The translations under genes and the position numbers were made by a program. A DNA stretch of 64,000 bases from an uncultured Acidimicrobiales bacterium (GTDB lineage Bacteria; Actinomycetota; Acidimicrobiia; Acidimicrobiales; SHLQ01), in the NCBI GenBank assembly GCA_937934655.1, contig CALGZB010000070.1, positions 1 to 64,000 of the forward strand. The letters run 5' to 3'. Numbering within the stretch: position 1 is the stretch's first letter; the number at the start of each line of letters is the position of its first letter. The notes under the pieces were generated by a model. It saw only the letters and a program-made list of their open reading frames with translations. It was not told the origin of the DNA and made no database searches. Below are positions 40,027 to 49,617 of the stretch, piece after piece.

Positions 40027-42452
40027 CCGCCAGTCGGTTCCAAATAACCCTTGCTGACCAGGCTGTTTCTTCGGCAACCAACTTTGGTGTTGCCCTTATT
40101 CTGCTTCTTACAACATCGGTGGCAGAGTTCGGCCGTTTCGGATTCGCGGTCACGCTTGCACTCGTCGTGCTTAGCGTTACTAGAGCGATCGCTTCAGAAC
40201 CGTTCATTCTTCGAGCCCAAGCATCCACCTCCAGCTGCGCCGATTCTGACGCAGCGGCATTCTGGGGGGCCACAGTGACTGGTCTCGCTCTCCTCTTCAT
40301 ATCATGGGTAGCCGTAGGTCTAACGGGCGCTGTTGTCTTCGTCTGCCTAGGCGCGGGCATTCTTGGTCTCCAGGACCACCGACGCTACGTATCTTTCGCA
40401 AACGGCGAGCCGGCGTCCGCCCTTAGTTCGGACACTTGGTGGCTCTTGACGACAATGGCCCTACTCGCCGTTGCCCAGCCGGCTCTCTCCTTCTCAAACC
40501 GGAGCATGTCTGCGTCGATGGCAGCCTTCTGCTGGGTAGCCGGCGCTGCTGTTTCGTTCGCCGCCACTGCAAAGCAAACCTCGTCTGACTCGAGCATCCC
40601 AAACCTGCGCGGCTCAGCACGAGGATGGTTGCGGTCGACATCGCGCCTCGGAAAGTCCTTTCTCGCTGAGCTCCTTCTTGAGCGCGTCAGTTTCCAAATC
40701 GGAATGATCGTTGCCGCCTCCTACTTGATCGCATCCGATTTCGGTTCTCTGCGAGTTACGCACTTTGTGTACGGCCCAGTGGCCATTCTTGCGGGTGGAA
40801 TCTACACATTTCTGCTGAGTGAGTTTCAACGCCGAACCCTTGATGGCCAGTCATCCCTCGTTCACCGCTCCCTGTCCTCAAGCTGGATCGTGATAGTCGG
40901 TACGTCGCCGGTCTGGTTGCTTCTCCCGAGCTCGATTACCGAATTGGTGCCCTGGGATTCTTCATCGTCAATTCGCATCTCGCTAACTCTGGCTCACCTC
41001 ACGTACGGCGGATGGATAGTCGGCGCTGTTGGTCGAGCAAAGCTCCGCTATGACGAGGCCTTAACTGTCTCAGCCGGAATTCGAGCTTTCAACGGCGCAC
41101 TATTTATTGGTGGCGTACTGGTCGCTCTCGGCGCATCCGAACCTCTCCTTGGCTTCCTTATCGCTTTTGCAGTCGCATCATTCGCTACAGCCATCATCTG
41201 GACAATTGCTGTCCTTCGCCTAGCAGCAAATCAAATCAATGAAACGGAAATAGACACCTTGACTGACACCACAACCGTAGGTACGGCTGCTGTTGATACT
41301 TCAGACGACGTAGTTGACCTCAGAGAGAGTCCATCCGTCACGCATGTGATCTCGGGACTGAAGTTCTTCGAGAATGGTGCCCTGATTGGCGGTCACGCCA
41401 ATGCTCTGCGGGGTCTCGTCCGGGCTCAAGCTACTCAGGCCGACGTTGACTCTCAGGACCTCCCCGAGGTGCTGCCCCTGCGCTCGATGACTGCTCGGTC
41501 GGTGGGATTCGGCGGCGTTGTCCACACCGGCGGAATAACTTCGTTCTGGCGAACGATTGTCAGGCAGCGGACAAAAGGCTCCCGTGGAGTTCTTCACTTC
41601 CATATTGGTTACTTGGACTACGTCATACTCGCCCAGTTATCCCGTCTCGCCCGGTTTGAGCGTGTAATCGTCACCCACTACTGCCCAGCGCCAATGATTC
41701 GGCCCGAGATTGGCGGCTCACTTCGCGGTCGCCTGCTCCGTCAAATGGCTCGAGGTATCGAGCACATTTCAATTAGCGAAAATGTTCAGCAAAGCCTTCG
41801 TGACGCAGGCATTGACTCCCATGTGATCGCGCCTGCAGTCGACCTCACGGACTTCAACGACCAACAATCCGACCGCACCAATCGACATGCGACTCGTTTC
41901 ATGTTCGTCGGAAACCTGCGGGAAGAGAAAAACCTCGTCGGTCTCATTCGTTCCTTCGGACAAGCCTCAATGAGCAACCCACAAATTCGATTGGTGGCAA
42001 CCATCGAAGACCAGGCTCTTACGTCCACTGAGTACGGCAAATTGGTAGCTCAGGAAATCGAACGATGGAATGTCAGAGACAAGGTCGAGATGGTCGGCGT
42101 AGTAAACGACATGCCGTCGCTCATGAACAGCTGCGATGCCATGATCTTGCCATTCCTAGGCACACGCGGTCCTTCTGACTACTTTCTGGCAGGACTCGAG
42201 GGGCTGGCAGCTGGCCTCCCACTTATCTGCACCGACGTTGGAGCCATGGCCGAAGTCGTCGACACCACCTGCGGCCGATTGATCAAACCCGCATCCGACC
42301 AAGAACTTACCCAAGCTATATCGGCCTTTGCCGCCGGCTCACTGCCAACGGTTACAGCAAACAAGAGAACCGAACTTGTTGAGACTTTCAACCCGTCTCG
42401 GATAGCCGAACGAATGAATTCGATCTACCAAGAAATGGAACCCACCCGATGA
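40023..42452 (+). CDS. Fusion of polysaccharide flippase-like membrane domain and GT4 glycosyltransferase
   Basis: Residues ~1-400 hydrophobic, Wzx-like; residues ~430-809 GT4 (FMFVGNLREEKNLVGLIRSFG...NSCDAMILPFLGTRGPSDYFLAGLEGLAAGLPLICTDVGAMAEVV); one uninterrupted ORF. Confidence 0.8.
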   Translation: MTASRFQITLADQAVSSATNFGVALILLLTTSVAEFGRFGFAVTLALVVLSVTRAIASEPFILRAQASTSSCADSDAAAFWGATVTGLALLFISWVAVGLTGAVVFVCLGAGILGLQDHRRYVSFANGEPASALSSDTWWLLTTMALLAVAQPALSFSNRSMSASMAAFCWVAGAAVSFAATAKQTSSDSSIPNLRGSARGWLRSTSRLGKSFLAELLLERVSFQIGMIVAASYLIASDFGSLRVTHFVYGPVAILAGGIYTFLLSEFQRRTLDGQSSLVHRSLSSSWIVIVGTSPVWLLLPSSITELVPWDSSSSIRISLTLAHLTYGGWIVGAVGRAKLRYDEALTVSAGIRAFNGALFIGGVLVALGASEPLLGFLIAFAVASFATAIIWTIAVLRLAANQINETEIDTLTDTTTVGTAAVDTSDDVVDLRESPSVTHVISGLKFFENGALIGGHANALRGLVRAQATQADVDSQDLPEVLPLRSMTARSVGFGGVVHTGGITSFWRTIVRQRTKGSRGVLHFHIGYLDYVILAQLSRLARFERVIVTHYCPAPMIRPEIGGSLRGRLLRQMARGIEHISISENVQQSLRDAGIDSHVIAPAVDLTDFNDQQSDRTNRHATRFMFVGNLREEKNLVGLIRSFGQASMSNPQIRLVATIEDQALTSTEYGKLVAQEIERWNVRDKVEMVGVVNDMPSLMNSCDAMILPFLGTRGPSDYFLAGLEGLAAGLPLICTDVGAMAEVVDTTCGRLIKPASDQELTQAISAFAAGSLPTVTANKRTELVETFNPSRIAERMNSIYQEMEPTR

Positions 42453-43192
42453 CCAACGCAATCCGCGATTTCTACCAACAAGACGCTGCAACCTACGACG
42501 AGCAGCGATGGGTAACACCCTCCGGGAAACAAGCCGCTGCCGATAGCGAACGTCTCATCGAGGAAGTCCTCGATGAGCACAACGTTTCGGGACGAGTTTT
42601 GGAGATTGGTTGCGGCTCGGGCCGGATCACCGAGAAGATCGTGCGCCGATCCTCGGAGACGCTCCTCGTCGACCTCTCGTCAAACATGCTCGACTTCACC
42701 AAGGCCCGCGTCCAAGAGGCCGCAACCGGCCCGATCACGACCCACGTGGCCAGCGCCTACGAACTTCCACTGGAAACAGCGTCTGTTGACTCTGTGGTTT
42801 CAATCAACGTACTGAGTCATATGGAAACTCCAGCGGACTTCATGTCGGAAGTTGCGCGCGTGGTCCGCCCTGGCGGAAGTGTTGTGTTGAACTTCCCAAT
42901 TTGGCACAGCCTTTTCCTCCCCGGAGCGCTACTTGTAAAGGCAAGGAAGCGAGCGTTCAACTTCGACGTCTACTCACGTTGGTACTCGAGCAGAGAGGTC
43001 AGGGGTCTGTTCCTGGACGCTGGAATCACAATCAACAAGTCCTATGGCCAGTACTACGTGCCGCGAGCGATCGATAAGTTCGACGTAAGCAATCCGATTC
43101 GTCGAATCAACGAAAAGGCGCGTGCTGGCAGCATGCTGTCGAAGGCTGTGGCGCCCGCGCTACTTATTGCCGGAACTCAAACGACGATTTAG
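42449..43192 (+). CDS. Class I SAM-dependent methyltransferase
   Basis: GRVLEIGCGSGRITEKIV...VDSVVSINVLSHMETPADFMSEVARVVRPGGSVVLNFP. Confidence 0.88.
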   Translation: MTNAIRDFYQQDAATYDEQRWVTPSGKQAAADSERLIEEVLDEHNVSGRVLEIGCGSGRITEKIVRRSSETLLVDLSSNMLDFTKARVQEAATGPITTHVASAYELPLETASVDSVVSINVLSHMETPADFMSEVARVVRPGGSVVLNFPIWHSLFLPGALLVKARKRAFNFDVYSRWYSSREVRGLFLDAGITINKSYGQYYVPRAIDKFDVSNPIRRINEKARAGSMLSKAVAPALLIAGTQTTI

Positions 43193-43752
43193 TCGAAGTT
43201 TTCCCAGTAGCGGCTTGGCCGTGGGCCTACCTGGCCTTGGTACTTGCTCTTTAGGTCGCCTGATCCGTAGGGGCGATCGGCGGGAGTCGTCATCATGTTG
43301 AAGCTGATCTGCCCGATCTTCATGCCCGGGTAGAGGGTGATGGGCAGATTGGCGACGTTGGAAAGCTCGAGCGTGAGCTGTCCATCCCAGCCGGCATCAA
43401 CAAAACCAGCGGTGCTGTGAATCAAGAGACCAAGACGACCAAGGCTGCTCTTGCCTTCAAGTCGAGCAACCAGGTCGTGCGGAATCGCCACGCGCTCTGA
43501 GGTTGAACCCAGCACAAACTCGCCGGGGTGAAGGATGAACGGACGCTCATCATCGGCCTCAACGAGCTCGGTGAGTTCTTCGAGATTTTGCTTCACATCG
43601 ATGACCGGCATCGTGTGGTTGCGAAAGACCCGGAACAGCGAGTCGAGATGAAGGTCGACCGACGACGGCTGCACGCAGCTGGGGTCGAATGGCTCGATGA
43701 TGATCTCGCCAGATTCTACTTTTTCTCGGATGGTTCTATCGGAAAGAATCAC
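43189..43752 (-). CDS. dcd: dCTP deaminase
   Basis: (V)ILSDRTIREKVESGEIIIEPFDPSCVQPSSVDLHL...FVLGSTSERVAIPHDLVARLEGKSSLGRLGLLIHSTAGFVDAGWDGQLTLELSN; GTG start at 43752. Confidence 0.95.
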   Translation of the reverse strand: MILSDRTIREKVESGEIIIEPFDPSCVQPSSVDLHLDSLFRVFRNHTMPVIDVKQNLEELTELVEADDERPFILHPGEFVLGSTSERVAIPHDLVARLEGKSSLGRLGLLIHSTAGFVDAGWDGQLTLELSNVANLPITLYPGMKIGQISFNMMTTPADRPYGSGDLKSKYQGQVGPRPSRYWENFD

Positions 43753-43821
43753 GGCGCTGACACTAGTGCCAGCAGAACGCCGCAGCCCACGACGGGAACG
43801 TGGCCGCACTAGATTCAGCCC

Positions 43822-44409
43822 ATGTCCTCTACCCAGCATGTTCTTCAGAACCGAAGCGATCAGGCGGCGCAGACGCTGGCGGTAGCCTTCGCCGACGACC
43901 CCGTCATGTGTTGGATATTCCACGACCCCGCCACACGCGACGCGCAACTGCTGGCATTTATGGCGATGGCCACCGAGCGATCACGGTCCGTCGGTCACGC
44001 TTTTGAGTTGGTCGACGGCGATGGCGTAGCGCTCTGGTGTCCGCCCGAGGTTCACTTCTTCACCGAAGCCATGGGGCTTGAGTTTTACGAGCTCGCTCTG
44101 ACCTCCAACGGTGCCCGCACCGACATGGTCCTTACCGGGTTGTCGGAGATGGGCGAGCATCATCCCGAAGAGCCGCACTTCTACTTGGCCAATGTCGGTG
44201 TCGATCCAGGATCGCGAGGAAAAGGCAACGGCGCGAAGCTGCTCGACCGGGTGCTCGGTACCTGTGACGACGAAGGCATCGTCGCGTACCTTGAGTCGAG
44301 CAACCCTCGAAACATAACCCTGTACGAGCGAGCCGGTTTCGAAGTAACTGCCGAGATCCACCTGCCCGAGGGGCCCATCATGCGCCCAATGGTGCGACAA
44401 CCTCGGTAG
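43822..44409 (+). CDS. GNAT-family N-acetyltransferase
   Basis: FYLANVGVDPGSRGKGNGAKLLDRVLGTCDDEGIVAYLESSNPRNITLYERAGFEV. Confidence 0.88.
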   Translation: MSSTQHVLQNRSDQAAQTLAVAFADDPVMCWIFHDPATRDAQLLAFMAMATERSRSVGHAFELVDGDGVALWCPPEVHFFTEAMGLEFYELALTSNGARTDMVLTGLSEMGEHHPEEPHFYLANVGVDPGSRGKGNGAKLLDRVLGTCDDEGIVAYLESSNPRNITLYERAGFEVTAEIHLPEGPIMRPMVRQPR

Positions 44410-44424
44410 TGCCAGACTGCGGTC

Positions 44425-45336
44425 ATGAGCACCACCGATCTCCCTGCCGTATCGCTTGTCGCAGTCCCCGGTCGCCGGGCATCGACGCTAGAACTCGCGC
44501 AAGAGATTGAGCGCCGAGGGTTCTCTGGCATCTACTCCCCCAGCCTCGGCGACTCGATGGCGTTCTGTCAGGCCCTCGCATCGGCGACCAGCACGATCAC
44601 CTTCGGAACATCGATCGTGAACATGTACACCCGTCACGTGGGCGACTACGCGGCTGGCGCTGCGTACATTCACGAAAGCTCTGGCGGGCGGTTCAACTTT
44701 GGTATCGGGGTAAGCCATCAACCGATGAACAAGCACCTCGGCGTGACCACAGGTAAGCCCCTGGCCGACACTCGGGACTTTGTCGAAAAGGCCCGAAGCA
44801 CCAAACGAATCGGCGATCTTCCCCCAATCATTCTTGCGGCCATGCGCGACAAGATGTGCAGCTTGGCGGCCGAGGTTGGCGACGGCATGGTGTTTGCAAA
44901 CGCCTCACGCAAAGAGTTCCCCAAAACGCTCGAACGCCTTCATGCCACATCCACTGTGGCCGACGACTTCTTCATCGGCGGCATGATCCCTACCTGTATC
45001 GACGATGACCGCAACGCCGCCGCGGCCGTCAATCGCAAGACGCTGGTGATGTACTGCGGGCTCCCCAACTATCGCAACTACTGGAAGGCCGCCGGCTACG
45101 TCGAAGAGATGGAAGCCATCGAGGCCGCCCTCGCTGCCGGCGACCGCGACGCCGTTCCAGGGTTGATGACCGACGAGTGGCTCAGCGACATCACCCTCTA
45201 CGGGTCAGCAACTGAGGTCCGCGATGGCCTTGAAGAGTGGAAGGCCGGCGGACTCACCACTCCAATCCTTGTTCCGTCCTCCACCAGCGGTGGCCAGATG
45301 AAGGCCTTCGAAGAGCTGTTCGCGCTCTTCGACTAG
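44425..45336 (+). CDS. LLM-class flavin-dependent oxidoreductase
   Basis: TSIVNMYTRHVGDYAAGAAYIHESSGGRFNFGIGVSHQP; luciferase-like pattern. Confidence 0.88.
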   Translation: MSTTDLPAVSLVAVPGRRASTLELAQEIERRGFSGIYSPSLGDSMAFCQALASATSTITFGTSIVNMYTRHVGDYAAGAAYIHESSGGRFNFGIGVSHQPMNKHLGVTTGKPLADTRDFVEKARSTKRIGDLPPIILAAMRDKMCSLAAEVGDGMVFANASRKEFPKTLERLHATSTVADDFFIGGMIPTCIDDDRNAAAAVNRKTLVMYCGLPNYRNYWKAAGYVEEMEAIEAALAAGDRDAVPGLMTDEWLSDITLYGSATEVRDGLEEWKAGGLTTPILVPSSTSGGQMKAFEELFALFD

Positions 45337-45375
45337 CACGGTTCGACTAGCCCTGTTCGAGACCAGCCCCGGCAA

Positions 45376-47706
45376 CTATTGCCGCGGGGTGACTCGCAAG
45401 ATCACATCGTTGCGAGCGTCGCCGAGTCCGGAGTTCGAGGTCGTTACGTACAGGTTGCCGTCGGGGCCGAGCACGGGGCTTCGCATCCGCCCGTAGGTGC
45501 CAGCGAGTTCGTCCGGAATGACTTGGCGAACAAAGTTGCCATCGTCATCGAAGAACATCAGACGGAGGCGGCTGTCCTTCAAGGTCAAGACGGCCAGCGC
45601 TCCTTCATAGGAGCCCCACTGCGAACCTTGTAAGAACACCGCACCGCTCGGGGCGACCGTTGGATTCCCCGATGACCAGCGGGCGGCCTGAGCGTCGGGA
45701 AACTTGCTGAAGTCGGTCATTGGGTTGCGGTCTTGTTCGTAATTGGGGAACTCGGGTTCAAAGCCGGGGATGACCACCGGGTCCCATCCGTAGTTGCCGC
45801 CGCCCACCAGTTGGTTCACTTCGTCATCTACGGCTGGCCCGTGCTCGACCGACCACATGTCGCCGGTGCCCGGCCGCAGCGCTAGGCCCTGCACGTTGCG
45901 GTGGCCGTACGTCCAGATCTTTCGAGTCTGGCTATTGGGTGAGTTGAGGAACGGGTTACCCGGCGCAGCGTCGCCAGTGAATCGGTCGATGCGGTACGTC
46001 TTGCCGGCAAGGCGAGTGAGGTCCTGGGGTGCCGGACCTTCGTACCCGTCGCCCGAACCAACAACGAGGTAGCCCTCGCCATCAAAGCGGGTCCGACATC
46101 CACCGTGTCCGGGGTCCTGCCTGACCCTCGCAAGCGGTTCGCCAATGCGAGCGGCTGACCCGCCGTCGGCGGACAGTTGCCAAGCCACCACCACAATGGT
46201 GAACCGGTCGGTCTGCTGACTCTGGCATGTGTAGAAGCGCCGGTTACTCGAGAACGAAGGGTCGACCACAAGGCTCATCAAGCCCGCGTTTCCTTCTTCG
46301 ACAACATCGCTCAAGTCAGCCTGCACCTGGCTGACCTGGCCATTTGTGCGCCGGATGCTGAGCCGACCTGGCCGTTCGGTAAACAGCATCGACCCGTCGG
46401 GGAGGAACCCAAGGTCCCAGGGCGTATCGATGCCGGTAACCACTTCCGCTACTTCCAACCGCGGTCCCTCGGACCCGGAAGTCGTACCGCCGGCGAATTG
46501 GAAGAACCCTCGGCAGTTGAGCAGATCGGTCTGGAATCGACCGGCGACCTCGCAGCTATCGCCCTGCGCCGACCCGAGCGACACAACCGCCGGATCGGTC
46601 GTCGGGTACGACACGCCGTCGATGACGACGCGCTGCAGCTTCACGTTGCGATCGATTTGTCCCTCAACGTAGAGATCGTTGTTGAACAGAACTCGGACTT
46701 GGCCGGGACGAACGGAAGCGTTGTGCTGATAGGTGTAGCGGGTCCAACGGACCTCGCCGCTCCAGAAGTTTGGCGATTGTGGCAGCCCATAGCGCTGCAC
46801 ACTTGAGCCATCGATCTCTAGAAAGATCTCTTCGGACCCTTCGAGGCCCGCAGCGAAAAGCTCGATGGTCGACCCTTGTCCACCAGCGTCGGCAGGCTCG
46901 ACCACAATAAGCACCGTGTCGTCACTCGTTGCGCCCTCATCGTCGGTGACCCGTGCCGAGAGTTGGTGGCTGCCCACGGTAAGCGAGACCGTAGCGGTGA
47001 GCCCCGACGCGATTTCTTGTTGACCCTCGAGCCACCGAACCCGTTGGATGCTGCCGTCAGGATCCGAGGCAGTCGCCGACAATCGCACGCTGGCGGTTCC
47101 GCTGGCATCTGCCGTGACGCGCTGGTCCCGACCGGCATTGACGACCGGCGGCACGTTTTCATCTGACGGCGGAATCGTCGACCCGCCCCCGTGGTCCGCG
47201 AGAAAGCTGAAGTACCCGCCGCACGCAAGCACCTCGTCAGCGTTGGATTGCAAAGGCGAACAGGTTCCGTCGGTCCATGCACCCGCTGAACGCACGGTGC
47301 TCGACTCGGCCTGCACCTCGGTCCCGCCAAGGCGGAACCAATCAACTCGGATGTTTCGATCCTCACCGTTCGCGCTCACACCGTCATTGCGGAACAGCAC
47401 CCGCACATCGGCAAGCGAGAAGCTGGTTGGGTGGGTGTAGTAGTAGTTGCGGTACTCGGGGGCGGACCAGATTTCCTCGGACCGGTGAAGTCGATACGAA
47501 CGTCCGACCCGGCCACCGACTTCGACAACCATGATCTCGTCGCCAGCGCTACCGGTAGCGCGAAGAACCAACTGAGTACCTACCGGGTTTGTGCCCTCGG
47601 CGCCCCCGACATCGACCGACGCACCGATACCGAGCAGCAACGCCACGGCGACGGTGAGCAGCACCATGGCTGGGCTGAGCCAACCTCGGGCGATGCTGTT
47701 GTCCAT
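45376..47706 (-). CDS. Secreted PQQ-type glucose/sorbosone dehydrogenase with two CBM60-like modules and a PKD-like domain
   Basis: Two repeats of carbohydrate-binding type (QLVLRATGSAGDEIMVVEVGG...CGGYFSF; IELFAAGLEGSEEIFLEIDG...CRGFFQF), NAGRDQRVTADASG...DPDGS, then TPWDLGFLPDGSMLFTERPGRL...PGHGG. Confidence 0.8.
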   Translation of the reverse strand: MDNSIARGWLSPAMVLLTVAVALLLGIGASVDVGGAEGTNPVGTQLVLRATGSAGDEIMVVEVGGRVGRSYRLHRSEEIWSAPEYRNYYYTHPTSFSLADVRVLFRNDGVSANGEDRNIRVDWFRLGGTEVQAESSTVRSAGAWTDGTCSPLQSNADEVLACGGYFSFLADHGGGSTIPPSDENVPPVVNAGRDQRVTADASGTASVRLSATASDPDGSIQRVRWLEGQQEIASGLTATVSLTVGSHQLSARVTDDEGATSDDTVLIVVEPADAGGQGSTIELFAAGLEGSEEIFLEIDGSSVQRYGLPQSPNFWSGEVRWTRYTYQHNASVRPGQVRVLFNNDLYVEGQIDRNVKLQRVVIDGVSYPTTDPAVVSLGSAQGDSCEVAGRFQTDLLNCRGFFQFAGGTTSGSEGPRLEVAEVVTGIDTPWDLGFLPDGSMLFTERPGRLSIRRTNGQVSQVQADLSDVVEEGNAGLMSLVVDPSFSSNRRFYTCQSQQTDRFTIVVVAWQLSADGGSAARIGEPLARVRQDPGHGGCRTRFDGEGYLVVGSGDGYEGPAPQDLTRLAGKTYRIDRFTGDAAPGNPFLNSPNSQTRKIWTYGHRNVQGLALRPGTGDMWSVEHGPAVDDEVNQLVGGGNYGWDPVVIPGFEPEFPNYEQDRNPMTDFSKFPDAQAARWSSGNPTVAPSGAVFLQGSQWGSYEGALAVLTLKDSRLRLMFFDDDGNFVRQVIPDELAGTYGRMRSPVLGPDGNLYVTTSNSGLGDARNDVILRVTPRQ

Positions 47707-47790
47707 TTTTCGACTCTAGATCGGGGCTCGCAGCCGCCGACGGACCTTTTGAGCGTTTCGAAGCGCCCGGCTTTCTGTATGGTGAAACCG

Positions 47791-48597
47791 ATGCTGATCG
47801 CACAGATCTCCGACCCTCACATCACCGAAGATCTCGCCGATCTTCCCGTCGATCCTCGGCACCGACTCGAAAACGTCATCGATGCACTGAATGCGTCGAC
47901 GGTGCCACTCGATCTCGTCATAGCGACCGGTGACCTCACCAACAACGGCACGGCCGACGAGTATGCCGTGCTGAGAGGCCATCTCGAGCGAATCACTGCC
48001 CGTGTATTGGTGATGCCTGGCAACCACGACGATGCCCCTCTTATGCGAAGCGAGTTGGCCGACTACCTTCCCGCAAACGCCGCCGACAACCATCTGAGCT
48101 ACACGATCGACGAGTACTCGCTCCGTCTGGTGTGTCTCGACACATCACTCGTGGGTCTTGCTGGCGGTGTGTTCGACGCCGAACGCGAAGCCTGGCTCGA
48201 CAACACGTTGGCCGCGACCGACACGCCGACGATCGTGTTCATGCACCACCCGGCGTTCAACTCGGGTATGGGCTGGATGGACACCATGAGCCTCGACAAC
48301 AAAGAAGAGTTTGCGGCAGTCATCGCCAAACATCCCCATGTTGGGACCGTCGCTTCGGGGCACCTGCACCGCTCTCTCACCACCCGAATCGCCCACGCAG
48401 TAGCGGTCGGTGCGCCATCGACAACCCATCAGTTAGCGCTCGACCTCAACCCCAACCAGGCCGCGCTTTCGCTTGAGCCATCGGGATACCTGCTCCACGC
48501 TTGGGACGGATCCACGATCATGACCCATGCGGTTATCGTGGGCGATTTCGACATCATGCGGATGGATCACTTCGTCGACATGATGAAGCCCGGCTAA
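47791..48597 (+). CDS. Metallophosphoesterase, CpdA/GpdQ-like
   Basis: MLIAQISDPHITED...VIATGDLTNNGTADEY...MPGNHDD...FMHHPAF...ASGHLHRSL. Confidence 0.88.
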   Translation: MLIAQISDPHITEDLADLPVDPRHRLENVIDALNASTVPLDLVIATGDLTNNGTADEYAVLRGHLERITARVLVMPGNHDDAPLMRSELADYLPANAADNHLSYTIDEYSLRLVCLDTSLVGLAGGVFDAEREAWLDNTLAATDTPTIVFMHHPAFNSGMGWMDTMSLDNKEEFAAVIAKHPHVGTVASGHLHRSLTTRIAHAVAVGAPSTTHQLALDLNPNQAALSLEPSGYLLHAWDGSTIMTHAVIVGDFDIMRMDHFVDMMKPG

Positions 48598-48673
48598 CAC
48601 CGCTTCCCAACGGGTGGGACGGGCCCGAAACCCGCACTTCCCGCAAAACGAGACACCGTCTAGCCTGCCCCGA

Positions 48674-49600
48674 ATGTTCGGAGCGCTACGCGATGCATTT
48701 GCGGGAAAGTCGACCCTTCCCTACCTTGCCGGTGTCGCGCTCGTCGTTGGTGCCGGATTCATCTTTAGTTTCACGGCCTTGGTCTTTCGTGCGATCGACG
48801 ACGCATCGGACTGGCAGTTCCTCTTCTATCGCGGAACCGGCGCGTCGATCATGATGACGTTGCTGTTGTTCCTTCGCAGAAACTCTCGCCCAGTAACCCG
48901 AGAATCCATTAACAGACGCTCGCTTCTCGCCGGACTCCTACTCGGAGCGATGTCGATGCTGTTCATCTTGGCCCTCGCCCGGACCACGGTGGCCACAGCG
49001 GTGTTTCTGCAAAGTGCCGCTCCCTTCTCGGGTGCGCTCTTCGGCTGGCTTCTGCTCCGAGAACGAGTAGACAAACGAACCTGGGCGGCAATGGCCGGCG
49101 CGATTGTTGGCGTGACGATCATGGTCGGTACCGGTATTGGTGAGGGCTCTGCATCGGGTCTTCTGCTCGCCGGCATGCTCCCGATTCTGCTTGGTCTGTA
49201 CAACGTGATGGTGAAGACCGCGAAGGGCTCAGACCCGTTGGTGCCGGCGCTCATTGGCAGCGTGATTCTGGCCGTCGGATCAGGCGCTGTTGCACTCAGC
49301 GGAAGCGGGCTGGGAGTGAGCGGCAAGGACGCACTTCTCGGTTTGGCAGCGGGAGGATTCCTACTCGCCGGCGGACTGCCGATGTTTAACCTCGGCCACA
49401 TGTCGGTACCAACGGCTCAAATTTCAATACTCCTTCTTGTCGAAGTCGTCCTGGCACCGCTGTGGGTTTGGATCTGGCCTGGAGAACGCCCGGCAACCGG
49501 CATACTCATCGGCGGAGCCGTTGTGCTCGCGTCGGTCGTGGCGCTGGCCCTCAGCGCCGATGACGCAAAGAAGACACCGGGTCCCTTTCCCCCAGTCTGA
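48674..49600 (+). CDS. DMT-superfamily (EamA) transporter
   Basis: Two hydrophobic repeat halves; SAAPFSGALFGWLLLRERVDKRTWAAMAGAIVGV; VPTAQISILLLVEVVLAPLWVWIWPGERP. Confidence 0.85.
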   Translation: MFGALRDAFAGKSTLPYLAGVALVVGAGFIFSFTALVFRAIDDASDWQFLFYRGTGASIMMTLLLFLRRNSRPVTRESINRRSLLAGLLLGAMSMLFILALARTTVATAVFLQSAAPFSGALFGWLLLRERVDKRTWAAMAGAIVGVTIMVGTGIGEGSASGLLLAGMLPILLGLYNVMVKTAKGSDPLVPALIGSVILAVGSGAVALSGSGLGVSGKDALLGLAAGGFLLAGGLPMFNLGHMSVPTAQISILLLVEVVLAPLWVWIWPGERPATGILIGGAVVLASVVALALSADDAKKTPGPFPPV

Positions 49601-49617
49601 AATGGGGGGAAACCCCC

